Positions 54,201 to 64,000 of a DNA stretch of 64,000 nt are shown piece after piece. The DNA comes from Rhodeus uyekii (Eukaryota > Chordata > Actinopteri > Cypriniformes > Acheilognathidae): NCBI GenBank assembly GCA_037043235.1, contig JAWRVZ010000013.1, positions 5,021,501-5,085,500 on the forward strand, read 5' to 3'. The notes beneath the pieces were generated by a model that made no database searches, was not told the origin of the DNA, and saw only the letters and a list, made by a program, of their open reading frames with translations. A program made the translations under genes and the position numbers. Position 1 is the first letter of the stretch. Each line of letters opens with the position of its first letter.

Positions 54201-54615
54201 TTAAACTGGTATCAGAGGGGCTTTGTGCACTTTTCACCCAGTCTGACCAGCAGAAAAGGGCCAAAAACCTTTTTAAATCAGTCACAAGACCGGGTTGAGA
54301 GACCAGCAAACCATATACGACTGGGTTAAGTTTTTATTGGTTGACACTTTTCAGCTGGTCAGGCGGGGAAACCACTGAGCTAAAGGGTTGGGGACCAGTT
54401 TAAAACCACCTAAGAAGCTGCTCTTCAGCAATAGGGTACCCCTATAAAACCTCTCAACAGATCAACCTGACCAGGCTGGTAGACCAGAAGACAAGGCTGG
54501 TTTTATAAGGGTCTCAGGCATGTTTCATCTAGTCAGGCCAGGTGATCAGCTGGTATCCAGCTAAAATCAGCTTAGCCAGTCTGGAAGTCCAATTTAAACC
54601 GGCAAAGACAAACAA
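54200..54615. repeat. CCAGC/GCTGG-rich degenerate repeat
   Basis: Many irregular copies of GACCAGC, AACCAG, GCTGGT and AGCTGGT on both strands over about 400 bp, for example CTGACCAGCAG, CAGGCTGGTAGACCAG and GATCAGCTGGTATCC. A similar but shorter stretch is at 35605-35750. It looks like a decayed repeat with fold-back potential. Confidence 0.5.
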
Positions 54616-54649
54616 ACCAATTTTTTTTCAGCAAGCTAATAAGCATTTC

Positions 54650-55570
54650 TTATTTGACAATGCCGTACAAACTCTTTCTATTCAACATCATTAGGGCAAA
54701 CTTTTTGCTTTCTTTAATACATTTTAAAATCTTGCTAATGACTTACAAAGCACTAAATGTTTTAGCTCCCCAGTACTTGAGCGATCTCTTAACACATTAT
54801 AGTTCTTCACGTCTATTGCGATCCCAAAATACTGACCAGCTTATAATACCTAGAATATCAAAGTCAACTGCTGGCGGTCGATCTTTTTCCTATTTAGCTC
54901 CTAAACTTTGGAGCAGTCTTCCTAATACAGTTCGGGAAGCAGACACATACACAGTTTAAATCTAGACTAAAAACACATCTCTTCAACCTGGCATACACAT
55001 AACACATTATACATAAATTTTTAATCCAAATCATGTAAAATGATTGTTAGGCTGCATAATTTAGGTCACCCGGAACTGGGAACATTTCCATCTTCCCATC
55101 TACAACATCTGATGTACTCGATACATCAGAAGAAGAATAGCATCTACGCTGATATTATTCTCTGTTTATTCCGAGGTTACCATGGTCAGCCGGATCCAGA
55201 TCAGATGAAGGACCTGCACCTGGACACGAGCACAGCACTGCCCTGAAGTGTCTGCGGAGACCGTGACTCTACTAAACCCTCCCCTGTGAAGATCATGAAC
55301 CCATCTCCAATCGGACCAAATTGGACTTAATATTGGACTTGAATTGTTATCAATATAATAATCAAACTATCAATCAATCAAATCAATCAATAATCAAAAC
55401 TTAACACTTCATATTCATCAATTATATTAATTCGCCTGCTCTTTTAAGGCTACCCTTCAGCCAACCAAATTTTGTTTATAATGTTTTCCTGCGACCACTG
55501 TAAAGCTGCTTTGAAACAATCTGTATTGTAAAAAGCGCTATATAAGTAAATGTGACTTGACTTGACTTGA
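54650..55570 (+). mobile_element. 3' end of an L2-like LINE
   Basis: A plus-strand ORF (54654-54959) matches the C-terminal end of LINE reverse transcriptase proteins: HFKILLMTYKALNVLAPQYL, SDLLTHYSSSRLLRS, and LAPKLWSSLPNTVREAD. A frame break follows, then KTHLFNLA-like sequence. A long 3' UTR ends with AAAAGCGCTATATAAG and a short TTGAC tandem tail at 55555-55569, typical of L2-type 3' ends. 5'-truncated and not functional. Confidence 0.75.
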
Positions 55571-55671
55571 ACATAAAGTCTGTAAGGATCCGTGCTAGAA
55601 TGCTGATTTATGACCCATTATGCGTGTTCTCAGATAATCTTTGCATTGAGTAACGTCCTTCCTTGTTGCAG

Positions 55672-55781
55672 GTCACAGGTGGCTGGGCTCCTGGGGCCCA
55701 GAACGAGTAGAGTTAATTGAACATGAGGCGCCTGTCCGCCTGCCTACGTGCTCGCTGCCTGAGTGGAACTGTGTATTTCCA
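55672..55781 (+). other. Exon-like block A (unidentified gene)
   Basis: Bounded by a strong acceptor (TTCCTTGTTGCAG) and donor (GTGAGTGAG). 110 nt, open in one frame (2 nt + 36 codons). No recognised domain. Its only open frame does not connect in phase to block B, so A and B could not both be coding if joined directly. It may be untranslated or chance. Confidence 0.25.
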
Positions 55782-56007
55782 GTGAGTGAGAGACAGAATA
55801 ATGCCGTGCCTTGTGTGCCCCGGCGAGCTATCACTGCTCTGCCGTTGCCATGGTGACAGTGCCCTCGCTGGGTACAGCGGGCTGGAGAAGTTGCTCTGGC
55901 TCTGCGTCATATTTATTCCAGTGGATCTGTGCGCTCTCTCCCGCCTCCTCCTTTTGCTCTCCTCTACGTTCTCTCTCTCTCTCTTTCTCTCTGTCCATGC
56001 TTTTTAG

Positions 56008-56078
56008 GGCTAATTGACCCAGCTCCAGATCATCAATACACCGAGCTTCGACTACCACAAACAGCACAGACCCCGAAG
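56008..56078 (+). other. Exon-like block B (unidentified gene)
   Basis: Preceded by a long CT tract (55970-55992) and TTTTTAG acceptor; ends at AAG/GTAAAT. 71 nt, open in one frame (contains DPAPDHQYTELRLPQTAQT), leaving phase 0. The frame connects to block C. Confidence 0.3.
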
Positions 56079-56252
56079 GTAAATTGTGGTGAAGCAAACA
56101 ATGTGGAACATTGTTAACTTGATTAGATTCATTTGGTTTTGTTTAACTCAAGTGGTGATAAATCGACTTTTGTTTTTGTCTTATTCTTTTTATGCACTTA
56201 ATTGGATCAAGAGTTGATTATAGATCCTTCCTCTCTGTTTGTTTCTCGACAG

Positions 56253-56292
56253 CGCAGCAGCACCAGGAACGCCGCCGTAACTGGGAGGGAAG
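56253..56292 (+). other. Exon-like block C (unidentified gene)
   Basis: Acceptor GTTTCTCGACAG, donor AAG/GTGAGTGAG. 40 nt, open (RSSTRNAAVTGRE) and leaving phase 1, which matches the only open frame of block D. Confidence 0.3.
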
Positions 56293-58951
56293 GTGAGTGA
56301 GTGTCAGCGCAGGCAGGTAAACATCTAGGCTTCAACAATGGTGGTGTCAGAGGAAAGACAGAGGAGGGATCATCTTTGTTTTCAGCAGAGCCGCGAGTTG
56401 GAGTGTGAGAGTGTGTGACTGAGGATGAAGGAGAGGGAGGGAGGGAGACCTGATTGTGCAGTCTGTGGTGAAGAGCATCTCCCGAGGCTCAGCGCTTCAA
56501 AGCCAATCTGGGGCTCTGAAAACAAAAAGCCATTTCCTACAGCGGCGCAAGGAAACCCCTCAATATGAAATTATTCTCCATGGAGCGGCTCTCTTTGTTC
56601 TTCGCTCACTGCGTTCTGGACCGCAGCTCCTCTCGGCTGAGGAAAGTAAATCAGTTAATCAGAGGCATTTTAAGAGTAAATAATTGCAGGGACTTGCAGA
56701 ATACATCAGATTTTATATCTGATTGGCTGTCCATTCTTGCCTGTATGGGATGGTGGGAGTGTTGTATCAGTGTCAGCGTATTGATTTTGAGTGACAGGTG
56801 ACATGTAATAACAGCGGTGCGATGAAAGCAGTGCACTGTTCCCTAGATACGCTGGATGAGAGTCTGTGAAATCAAGAGGTTGCTGAGTGCTCGTTCTACA
56901 CCCCCCTCCCCCTCCCCCTCTGGAGTTGTCAGGCGGCTTTGACAGGGGACGTAAAAGACCAGTGGTGTGTGAGATTCGGTAGTTAGAAGCACAGCCCACT
57001 GGAGGGAGAGGCTTTGAGAAGGAAGAAGCAGGGCAGAGCGGGGGAGGCGTCGGGTCGATCGCGGGGCTGACACAGAGTGGGTGCCATGTGGACAGAGACC
57101 TCTGTCTGTCCTTTGGGACTATGAGAAAACCAGTGAGACTCTGAAACAGGGAGGGTTGAAGATGTGAGTGTGCACTTAGAGACAAAGACAAATGCTAAGC
57201 TTTTTTTTATTACAAAGTGAATAACTTCTAAATTGTAGTTTTTTCTGTGAGTGCTCTGTCAGTTTTAAACACTGGCTCCTTAAAGAAATTAGACACCTTA
57301 GCACACTCCCTGTGCTGTTTCTCCAATGTCCCAGTACCCCAGGTACGTCTTGAATTTTTAATCTAAACTGTCTGTAGCCATTAACTGAACCATTTTCTTG
57401 TCCGTATGAATAAATGACACTTGCTACATGTCTAAAACAAGGTATTTCTATGTTTTCTTTTATATGTACCATAGAAATACCATGCTATTCCTAAAAGTAA
57501 TTTGATTGTAGGTCATGCATTGTGAATATGATAAGTTACAAATTATAAAATCCTTCTATTGTCAATAAAAGTAAATCACAGCTACTTACAGAAAAAGGTA
57601 TTATGTTTCTGGATATTGAATAACCACGGTATACTTAGACGTACCATGTAAATACCATGCAATGTAAGCATTAACAGTATAATTTTGCTCACATTTCTAT
57701 CGCTTGTCACAGTTATTACTTTAAAAAAAAGTCACCATGTTTTGAAAATTTATGATGGACATACCAGTGTATTCTTAAAAGTATCTTGATGTACAAGGTA
57801 GATATCATGAATATGGTAACTATTAACAGTACAATTATTTTACCAATAAATCACTATATTTACAAAAAATGTAGTTCTATGATTTTGGACATATAAATAC
57901 CATGCTAATTTTAAATAGTTTAAGTACCATGTAAATAGCATGCTATCAATCTATACATACACGTTTCTTACTATAAATAAATAAATAAATAAATAAAACA
58001 CTAAAAATGACAATTATTTTTAAATGCATAGTATGCATATTCAATTATTAGTTTTATATTAATACTTATAATATTTACTATACTAATATTACATATTTAC
58101 TAATATTATTTATATTTACATATATTGTATTAACCAGATGTGCATTACAGGATATTAACATTTGTTAGATGACGACAAAAGTATTTTAAATGAGCATGAA
58201 CTACTAAATATCCAAGATTAACTGATACAGATAAAAATGTTTTAAAGTATTATATTCATGATAACTTGTGCATACCCCACATTACATTTTTGTGAAGGTA
58301 TCAAAGAGAGAAAAACGCATAGCAATGGATAGGTTACTGAAATGAACAGAAGAGAGAGGAGAAGGACAGCTGTATGAGGAGAAGGGAGATCAGTCATGCA
58401 GCATATAGAGTGTGCGTGTGTGTTTCACTCTGGCAGGGGTGAGCTGTGCAGCAGACCCCAGGGAGCATCAGGAGGGCAGGCTGTACGTGTGCATGTGTGT
58501 GTTTATGCTGTGTGTCGTAGCTCCACTAGGCGGTAATGACTCCGTGCCTCTGGGCTCTGGCTGCCTCTGTTTATCTCCGTTAGCAGCACAAGGCAAAAAT
58601 AGGCAATGCACAGAGAGAAAAAAAGAACTGCATCACATGGCTAGTGTGCTCTAAAATGTGCCTCACAGGTCACTTTGACAATGTTGGCTCTCGCTTTTCC
58701 TCTCCCTCCCTCTCTGATCCTCTCCTGTGTCACACACACACACACACACACTCCTGTGTCTCTCTCACTCTCATATTTTCTCCCTCCCACAAGTATTGCA
58801 ATTTGCATATTAATGAACCTGGGCGCAGTGTCGAGCAGGAGTGTAATTCCTACTTCCTGTTTCTCGCTGAGCTCTTGTTTCTACATTTTGATTTTTTTGT
58901 GCCCTCCTCCTACTGACTCCCCACCCCTTTCTGCCTGTTTCTCTTTTTCAG
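56293..58951. other. Spacer between exon-like blocks C and D
   Basis: 56293-57130 is GC-richer, with many GGGAGG and CCCTCC runs, perhaps a promoter or CpG-type region. From 57180 to 58300 it is AT-rich. (AAAT)n at about 57975-57997 and (CA)n at 58731-58751. An ATTTGCAT octamer merging with a TTAATGA homeobox core lies at 58801-58815. The 161-codon minus ORF at 56706-57191 is Pro/Ser-rich and lacks any family motif. Confidence 0.4.
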
Positions 58952-59052
58952 AAGAAGCCCATGCTAACAGTGCGTGGACTGAACAACACCATTTCATTAA
59001 GAGCAGTGCCAAACATGTGAGAAGATGTCTGTTGGAGGTTGTGCTTGCCCAG
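58952..59052 (+). other. Exon-like block D (unidentified gene)
   Basis: Acceptor TTTCTCTTTTTCAG, donor CAG/GTAAGA (full consensus). 101 nt with one frame open (HANSAWTEQHHFIKSSAKHV then RRCLLEVVLAQ), leaving phase 0. No recognised family. Together with B and C it gives one continuous reading frame of about 70 codons. It could equally be 5' UTR exons of a gene whose coding part lies to the right of the window. Confidence 0.35.
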
Positions 59053-60025
59053 GTAAGAGCTCTAATTCCATCTCTTCTGCATGGACGGCTTCAGGCAGGA
59101 GTTGTGAAACAACATGGGCTGTTTGGGAATGAAAGGGAGAGGACTGTACCTGGAAGATCTCACATCTCTTGTGCTCCAATAATGTTGAGCCACTTAGTCA
59201 TATGTTGCATTCTGCACTGTATCTGTGGCCTGTTTATTTGAACGGGAGAAGAGCATTAAATAAATCAGCATTCTTATACACCGACATTTGTCTTAGAAGT
59301 TAATTTATGTATTTTATTCATGCATGCAATGACGTGCATTAGTTTGAGCAAGACATTTGTATGTGATCTCAGAGCAGAGACTTCCTGGACATTGCTGTGA
59401 CTTGGATAGTCTCCCTGACTGGTGTGTATAGTTGTACTGGGTGCTTTCCTTTCTCATATGACGTCAGCCCCGCTCGCATCTTAAAGTGCTTTGCATAGAG
59501 AAACAAGTTAAGGCTTTTGATTGAGCAGGACACTGTGGCAGTTTAACCTCCTGACGGTTATGAAAAACCTTCTCTTTGTTTTTTCTTCATAAATCATGTT
59601 CTGAAAACATTTTAGGCATTGGTTTGCCATTTTGCAGAGGGAATAATACACGGGTTGTTTCTGTGAAGGAAATAAATATCTTACACAAATTCATTCATCT
59701 GCATTGCAAACATTTTTCACATGTTGAAGGAGTTTAAAATCAAAGCCATTGACTTTTTGGCAGCTGTTCTTACTTTGAGACTGTTGAATAGAGACATCTG
59801 TCTTAACTCATTTATATAATAGGAAACACAATTATATATTATATAATTATATAATAATCACATGCATAAATCACTGTGTTTTTTGTGTGAATATACAAAT
59901 CAGTCTTATTTTATATTTGTATTAATTAGAATACATAATTAATATTTATTTTTAGTATTATTACTTATATTTAATATAATATATAAATATAATATATTTA
60001 ATTTAGTTTTCAAATGAAGGTTGTT
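59053..60025. other. Spacer after block D
   Basis: No gene seen. A perfect CRE palindrome TGACGTCA is at 59459-59466. The right part (59815-60010) is highly AT-rich. Confidence 0.4.
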
Positions 60026-61222
60026 ATTATTGAGGGAAAGCAAAATTCAAACCTACATGGCCCTGTGTGGAAAAAAGTGTTTGCCTCATGAACCTAATAA
60101 CTGGTTGGGCCACTCTTAACAGCAACAACTGCAATCAAGCGTTTGCGATAACTTACAATGAATCTTTTACAGTGCTGTGGAGGAATTTTGGCCCACTCAA
60201 TGGAGGGTTTTCGAGCATGAACTGCCTTTTTAAGGTCATGCCACAGCGTCTCAATAGGATTCAGGTCAGGACTTTGACTTTCAGAGGTTGACTTTTTTTT
60301 CAGCTTTGACTTTTAGACGTCCTGGTGTGTTTTGGTTCACTTCAGCTTGAGGTCACATTGATGTTCGGACATTCTCCTTCCGGATTTCTTGGTAGACAGA
60401 AGAGGTCAAGGTTTAGTTTATCACAACAAGTCTTCCAGGTCCTGAAGAAGCAAAATAGCCCCAGACCATCACATTACAACCACCATATTTTACTGCTGGT
60501 ATGATGTCCTTTTTCTGAAATGCAGTGTTACTTTTACACCAAAAAAATTGTTACTTTTTTTTCACTTGTAATGGGACACACACCTTCCAAAAAGTCCAAA
60601 CTCTTTCCCCAAAACTCTTGGGGATCACCAAGATATTTTCTAGCAATAATTAGACAAGCTTTAATGTTATTTTTGCTCAGCAGAGGGTTTCATCTTGGAA
60701 CTCTGTCATGCAGGCCATTTTTCTCTTTCTTATGTTGGAGTCATGAAAAATCCCCTTAACTGAGGCTTTCAGTTCTTTGGCTGTTGTTGTGGAGTTTTTT
60801 GTGACCTCTTGGATGAGTCGTTGCTGCACTCTTGGGGTGATTTTAGTTGGCTGGCCACTGCTAGGAAGGTATACCTCTGTTCCATGTTTTCGCCATTTGT
60901 AGATAATGGCTCTCACTGTGGTTCACTGGAGTCCCAAAGCTTTAGAAATGCTTTATTTCCTTTTCCAGACTAATAGATCTAAATTAATTTATTTCTCATT
61001 TGTTCCTGAATTTCTTTGGATCTCGGCATGATGTCTAGCTTTTGAAGATATTTTGGTCTACTTCACTTTGTCAAGCAGATCCTATTTAAGTGACTTATTG
61101 ATTGAGAACCGGTGTGGCAGCAATCAGGCCTGGATGTGGCTTGATGAATTTAACTCAGGAGGGGAAAACCCATTTTTCACACAGGGCCATGTAGGTTTGG
61201 GTTTTGTTTTCGCTTAATAATA
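60026..61222 (-). mobile_element. Tc1-like element with long inverted ends, decayed
   Basis: The left side reads CAAACCTACATGGCCCTGTG and the right side CACAGGGCCATGTAGGTTTG, inverted. Pairing continues outward through AAAGCAAAA/TTTTGTTTT to TTATTATTGAG/CTTAATAATAA. The minus strand carries the transposase HTH region (IIYKWRKHGTEVYLP, SGQPTKITPRVQQRLIQEVT at 60677-60916). The rest is broken by stops. About 1.2 kb. Confidence 0.85.
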
Positions 61223-61352
61223 ACAACCTTTATTTAAAAACTGCATTTCCATACTTGTGTAATCTTTTAATAATATTTACATTTGTTTTGATGATCAGAA
61301 ACATGCACACACAAAAAAAGAAATCAGGAAGGGCGCAAACTCTTTTTCACAC

Positions 61353-61385
<33 letters not shown>
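61353..61385 (+). repeat. (GT)n(AT)n microsatellite
   Basis: About six GT units followed by about ten AT units. Confidence 0.9.
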
Positions 61386-64000
61386 CACTATTTGTATTAA
61401 AAAAAATAGTTTTTTATATTTATGCATGTACATTATTTATATTTAAAACATTTATATTTACATCCAAAGCAACACAATTGCATTTGATGAATCACAAATT
61501 TAACCCATGACTATTGTTGCTAGTTTCACATTCTGAGAAGATAGGATATAATCTATATAAAAATCAAGTTATTCTCTTGGAGACATGCCTCCATGCTGGG
61601 GATCTCATAGCAAGTACCCTCATCAGGAATCTCTAAACCAGATTCAACAGAACTATGTGGTCCAATCAATTGCAACATGAAACTTCATGAAACTTGTGTA
61701 GTTCGACCATACACCTAGTGTAAAACAGTTAAGAGTGACCCAATGACGATAAAAAGCTGCTTTCCTCCTTCTTTTACCTCCTCCTTCTAAGTCCAAAGGT
61801 TACCTGAGAATGAATGTGCACAGATTGTTTGAGTGTGGTCAAGCATGCTGGAAGCAGTGATGTACCATATGTTGACATTGCTGTGGAGCCCAGTGTGCGG
61901 CGTCACCTAAACAGAGAGGACATATTTACACCATAAGACACAAGGCTCCCTTGTTTCTGACCCAGTCGTTCTCTCTCACAAGTTATAGTCTCTGAATCAC
62001 TTAAATACATTTTTAAATAGAATCCATATGTTTAATCTATAGGAGTTTCCGAGTACCAAACTTCATGTTCTTGAAATCTGTGGCATCATGGAAAGATAAT
62101 CACAATTACAAGGAACATGCCTGTCCTCTCCCTCACTGTGATAAAGATTAAAAACAGGGTGAATGGCATCAAGGCAAGTTTGGACCGGTGTGGGGATTGT
62201 TTCGATGCCACAAACACAAGGCAAGCAGTTTCATCAGACGCTCTCAAGTCAGATTTTTATCTCGGTGCAAGAGCCAACCACAAAAGCCTCTCTGGCAACC
62301 CCATTGATAAACAAGCCAAAATTTGGCACATAACACTTGTTTAAAATCAAGTCACAAGGGTACATTTTTACAAGCGTAGTCATGGAAATTTCCACAGACA
62401 TGTGTCCTGTCTGATTGCTTTCCTTTTTTGTGAAGAGGGAGGCGGGAAAGAGGGCGAAGAGAAGAAAGAACGAGACAGGGTGAGACTGAAACGGAGGCTT
62501 GGAACACGAAAGATGGCTCTTTCTTGCTTTTGTGTGGGGTCCCACTGCGCCATTTCATTAAAGACAGAAGAGCGCCATAAAAACCTGCTTGTGATGTTCA
62601 CTTCTGTCAGAAACACGATGCAATCTGTGCTTACAGCGCACGTCCCTCCCCTCGACACAGGTTTCGTTTGAAGTCTGGTTTGTTTACATTCCTATGCTCT
62701 TGTGGGCTGCACGTACAGTGGGCTGCCGTGATCTTCCTGTCTGGATTTGCGGATATGTCGCTGAGCACGGATTGCATGCTTTTAATGGCCTCTTTTATAG
62801 CTTTGTTTGAGCTAGATAACAACCCATACTGACACTTTTAAATGTGAGCTATTTACATGATACTAAGCTCCATCCAGCTGCTCTCTGCCACTCGACTCTC
62901 TACCTCTTACCCACAAGTGCGCGATATCAGCATGTGTCCTGTTACCTCATGCAAAAAAAAAAAAAGAAAGTCACATGACCACATGATTAGAAGAAATTAC
63001 TTTAAGCAAAGCTAAAACAGTAACATTGCGCGCCTGTTGCAAGTTTCAGAACGGGAAAAGGTTTAGGGTGTGCCTGTCAAGTTAAGAGAAGCTGCGCTGA
63101 TTTACCATCTCCCTGTTGGATTGGCAATGCTTGTGCATGGTGCGTTTAGCGAGCATTTGTGTGCGCTTGTGCAATATCTCTCCCCCCCCCCTCTCTAGCC
63201 CGTGGCTCACAGATCTGTCTCATTACACAGAGCTAGAACAAAATGGCTTCCTGTGCAGAAAATCAGCTCCACTCAACTTGTCAGCATTAGACGGGGATGT
63301 TAGAACTCGTTATATCACGTGTCAACGATGGTGGGGAAATATTAGATGAGACCTGGCATTTGCCAGCTGCACAAGTCCGCCACTGTAAGAATCAATGCGC
63401 TGTCTGAACAAAAAGGACACGATTTTACAGACTGAATGAAGATTTATAGTGGTGCCTTGTTGGATAAGCATTACTTTTGCTATTCGTTATATTTATAACT
63501 TCATTAGTATTAAACTTTGGCATGTGATTCGCTATTTGGACATGAATGATACCTTAAAATGTATGGCTTTGTGATGAGTGCTGTGCTGTTATTTTCTGGA
63601 GACCATGGGCCGCAAATAAGTGCTTTTATTTTTTAACAAAGTGTATTCATTTTACAAAAAATAGATATTAAATAAACATTTTGAAAATGTGCTTTTAGTA
63701 TATTTACAGTTATAATTTTTTTAACATTAATAATGTAAATTAAAATGTTATGTCTATCGTGGTCAGCATATTAAGGAATTAGACGTTTTTACGCAGTAAT
63801 GTCTTTTTTTTTTTTTTACCACAATTAAAGAATTTGACATCATTACGGTTCCATTCTGCTTTCTAAAGAATTCACATTTTGTTCTAAATATTTCTAAAAT
63901 GTATACATGTCACTTTCAGGAATAGCTTGCAGGCTACTTTGTGTTGTTTGTCCGTTTAAAAAAGAGTAGTTAAACTTATCAAATATGAAATTAATATCTT
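61386..64000. other. Right-hand spacer, no recognised gene
   Basis: No exon of a known family was recognised. 62400-62720 and 63020-63350 are GC-richer than the surroundings and may be regulatory. A poly-A run is at 62953-62965 and a poly-C run at 63183-63191. The last 500 bp are AT-rich. Small ORFs on both strands (62117-62671) overlap one another and look like chance. Confidence 0.35.

Noticed and set aside
56706..57191. 161-codon minus ORF, Pro/Ser-rich
   Set aside because: Low-complexity, arises from GC-rich sequence, no family motif or splice context recognised.

Overview
The window is vertebrate nuclear DNA, most likely from a cypriniform (carp- or danio-like) teleost. I infer this from six vertebrate protein genes with GT-AG introns, AT-rich introns full of microsatellites, and repeat types I associate with cyprinid genomes: Tc1 copies, short hAT-like elements, fold-back repeats and the tail of an L2-like LINE. 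The proteins look fish-like, but I cannot name the species. Nothing bacterial, plasmid-like or CRISPR-like was seen.

Layout, left to right: cyp17a1 (minus, first two exons only, 260-822); borcs7 (plus, 1850-4135, five exons); cnnm2 (plus, 6924-20431, eight exons); nt5c2 (minus, 24766-33255 plus an untranslated first exon near 34224); ina, alpha-internexin (plus, 36372-39106, three exons); pcgf6 (minus, 41477-47649, ten exons); polr1c (plus, 48504-51318, nine exons). All exon chains were built by hand from splice sites. Each complete one keeps a single reading frame: borcs7 103 aa, cnnm2 815 aa, nt5c2 561 aa, ina 470 aa, pcgf6 280 aa, polr1c 347 aa. From 51.3 kb to the end no gene is recognised, but four exon-like blocks between 55.7 and 59.1 kb may be 5' exons of an unidentified plus-strand gene.

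The order cyp17a1-borcs7-cnnm2-nt5c2-ina-pcgf6 matches human 10q24. AS3MT is missing between borcs7 and cnnm2. After pcgf6 comes polr1c, which in human lies on chromosome 6. The genes are not an operon and their functions are unrelated: steroid synthesis, lysosome positioning, magnesium handling, purine nucleotide hydrolysis, neuronal cytoskeleton, Polycomb repression and RNA polymerase I/III. Three pairs are head-to-head (cyp17a1/borcs7, nt5c2/ina, pcgf6/polr1c) and two are tail-to-tail (cnnm2/nt5c2, ina/pcgf6). A strong CTCF-like motif lies between the cnnm2 and nt5c2 ends.

The most notable non-genic structures are: a pogo/Tigger-like element with an intact N-terminal DNA-binding ORF in borcs7 intron 2; a 1.75 kb element with 25-bp inverted ends and repeated internal motifs in cnnm2 intron 1; a pogo-like element nested in another repeat in pcgf6 intron 9; a split fold-back repeat in a polr1c intron; and a degenerate repeat of the cnnm2 exon 1 splice donor. 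I did not find a convincing new biological system.
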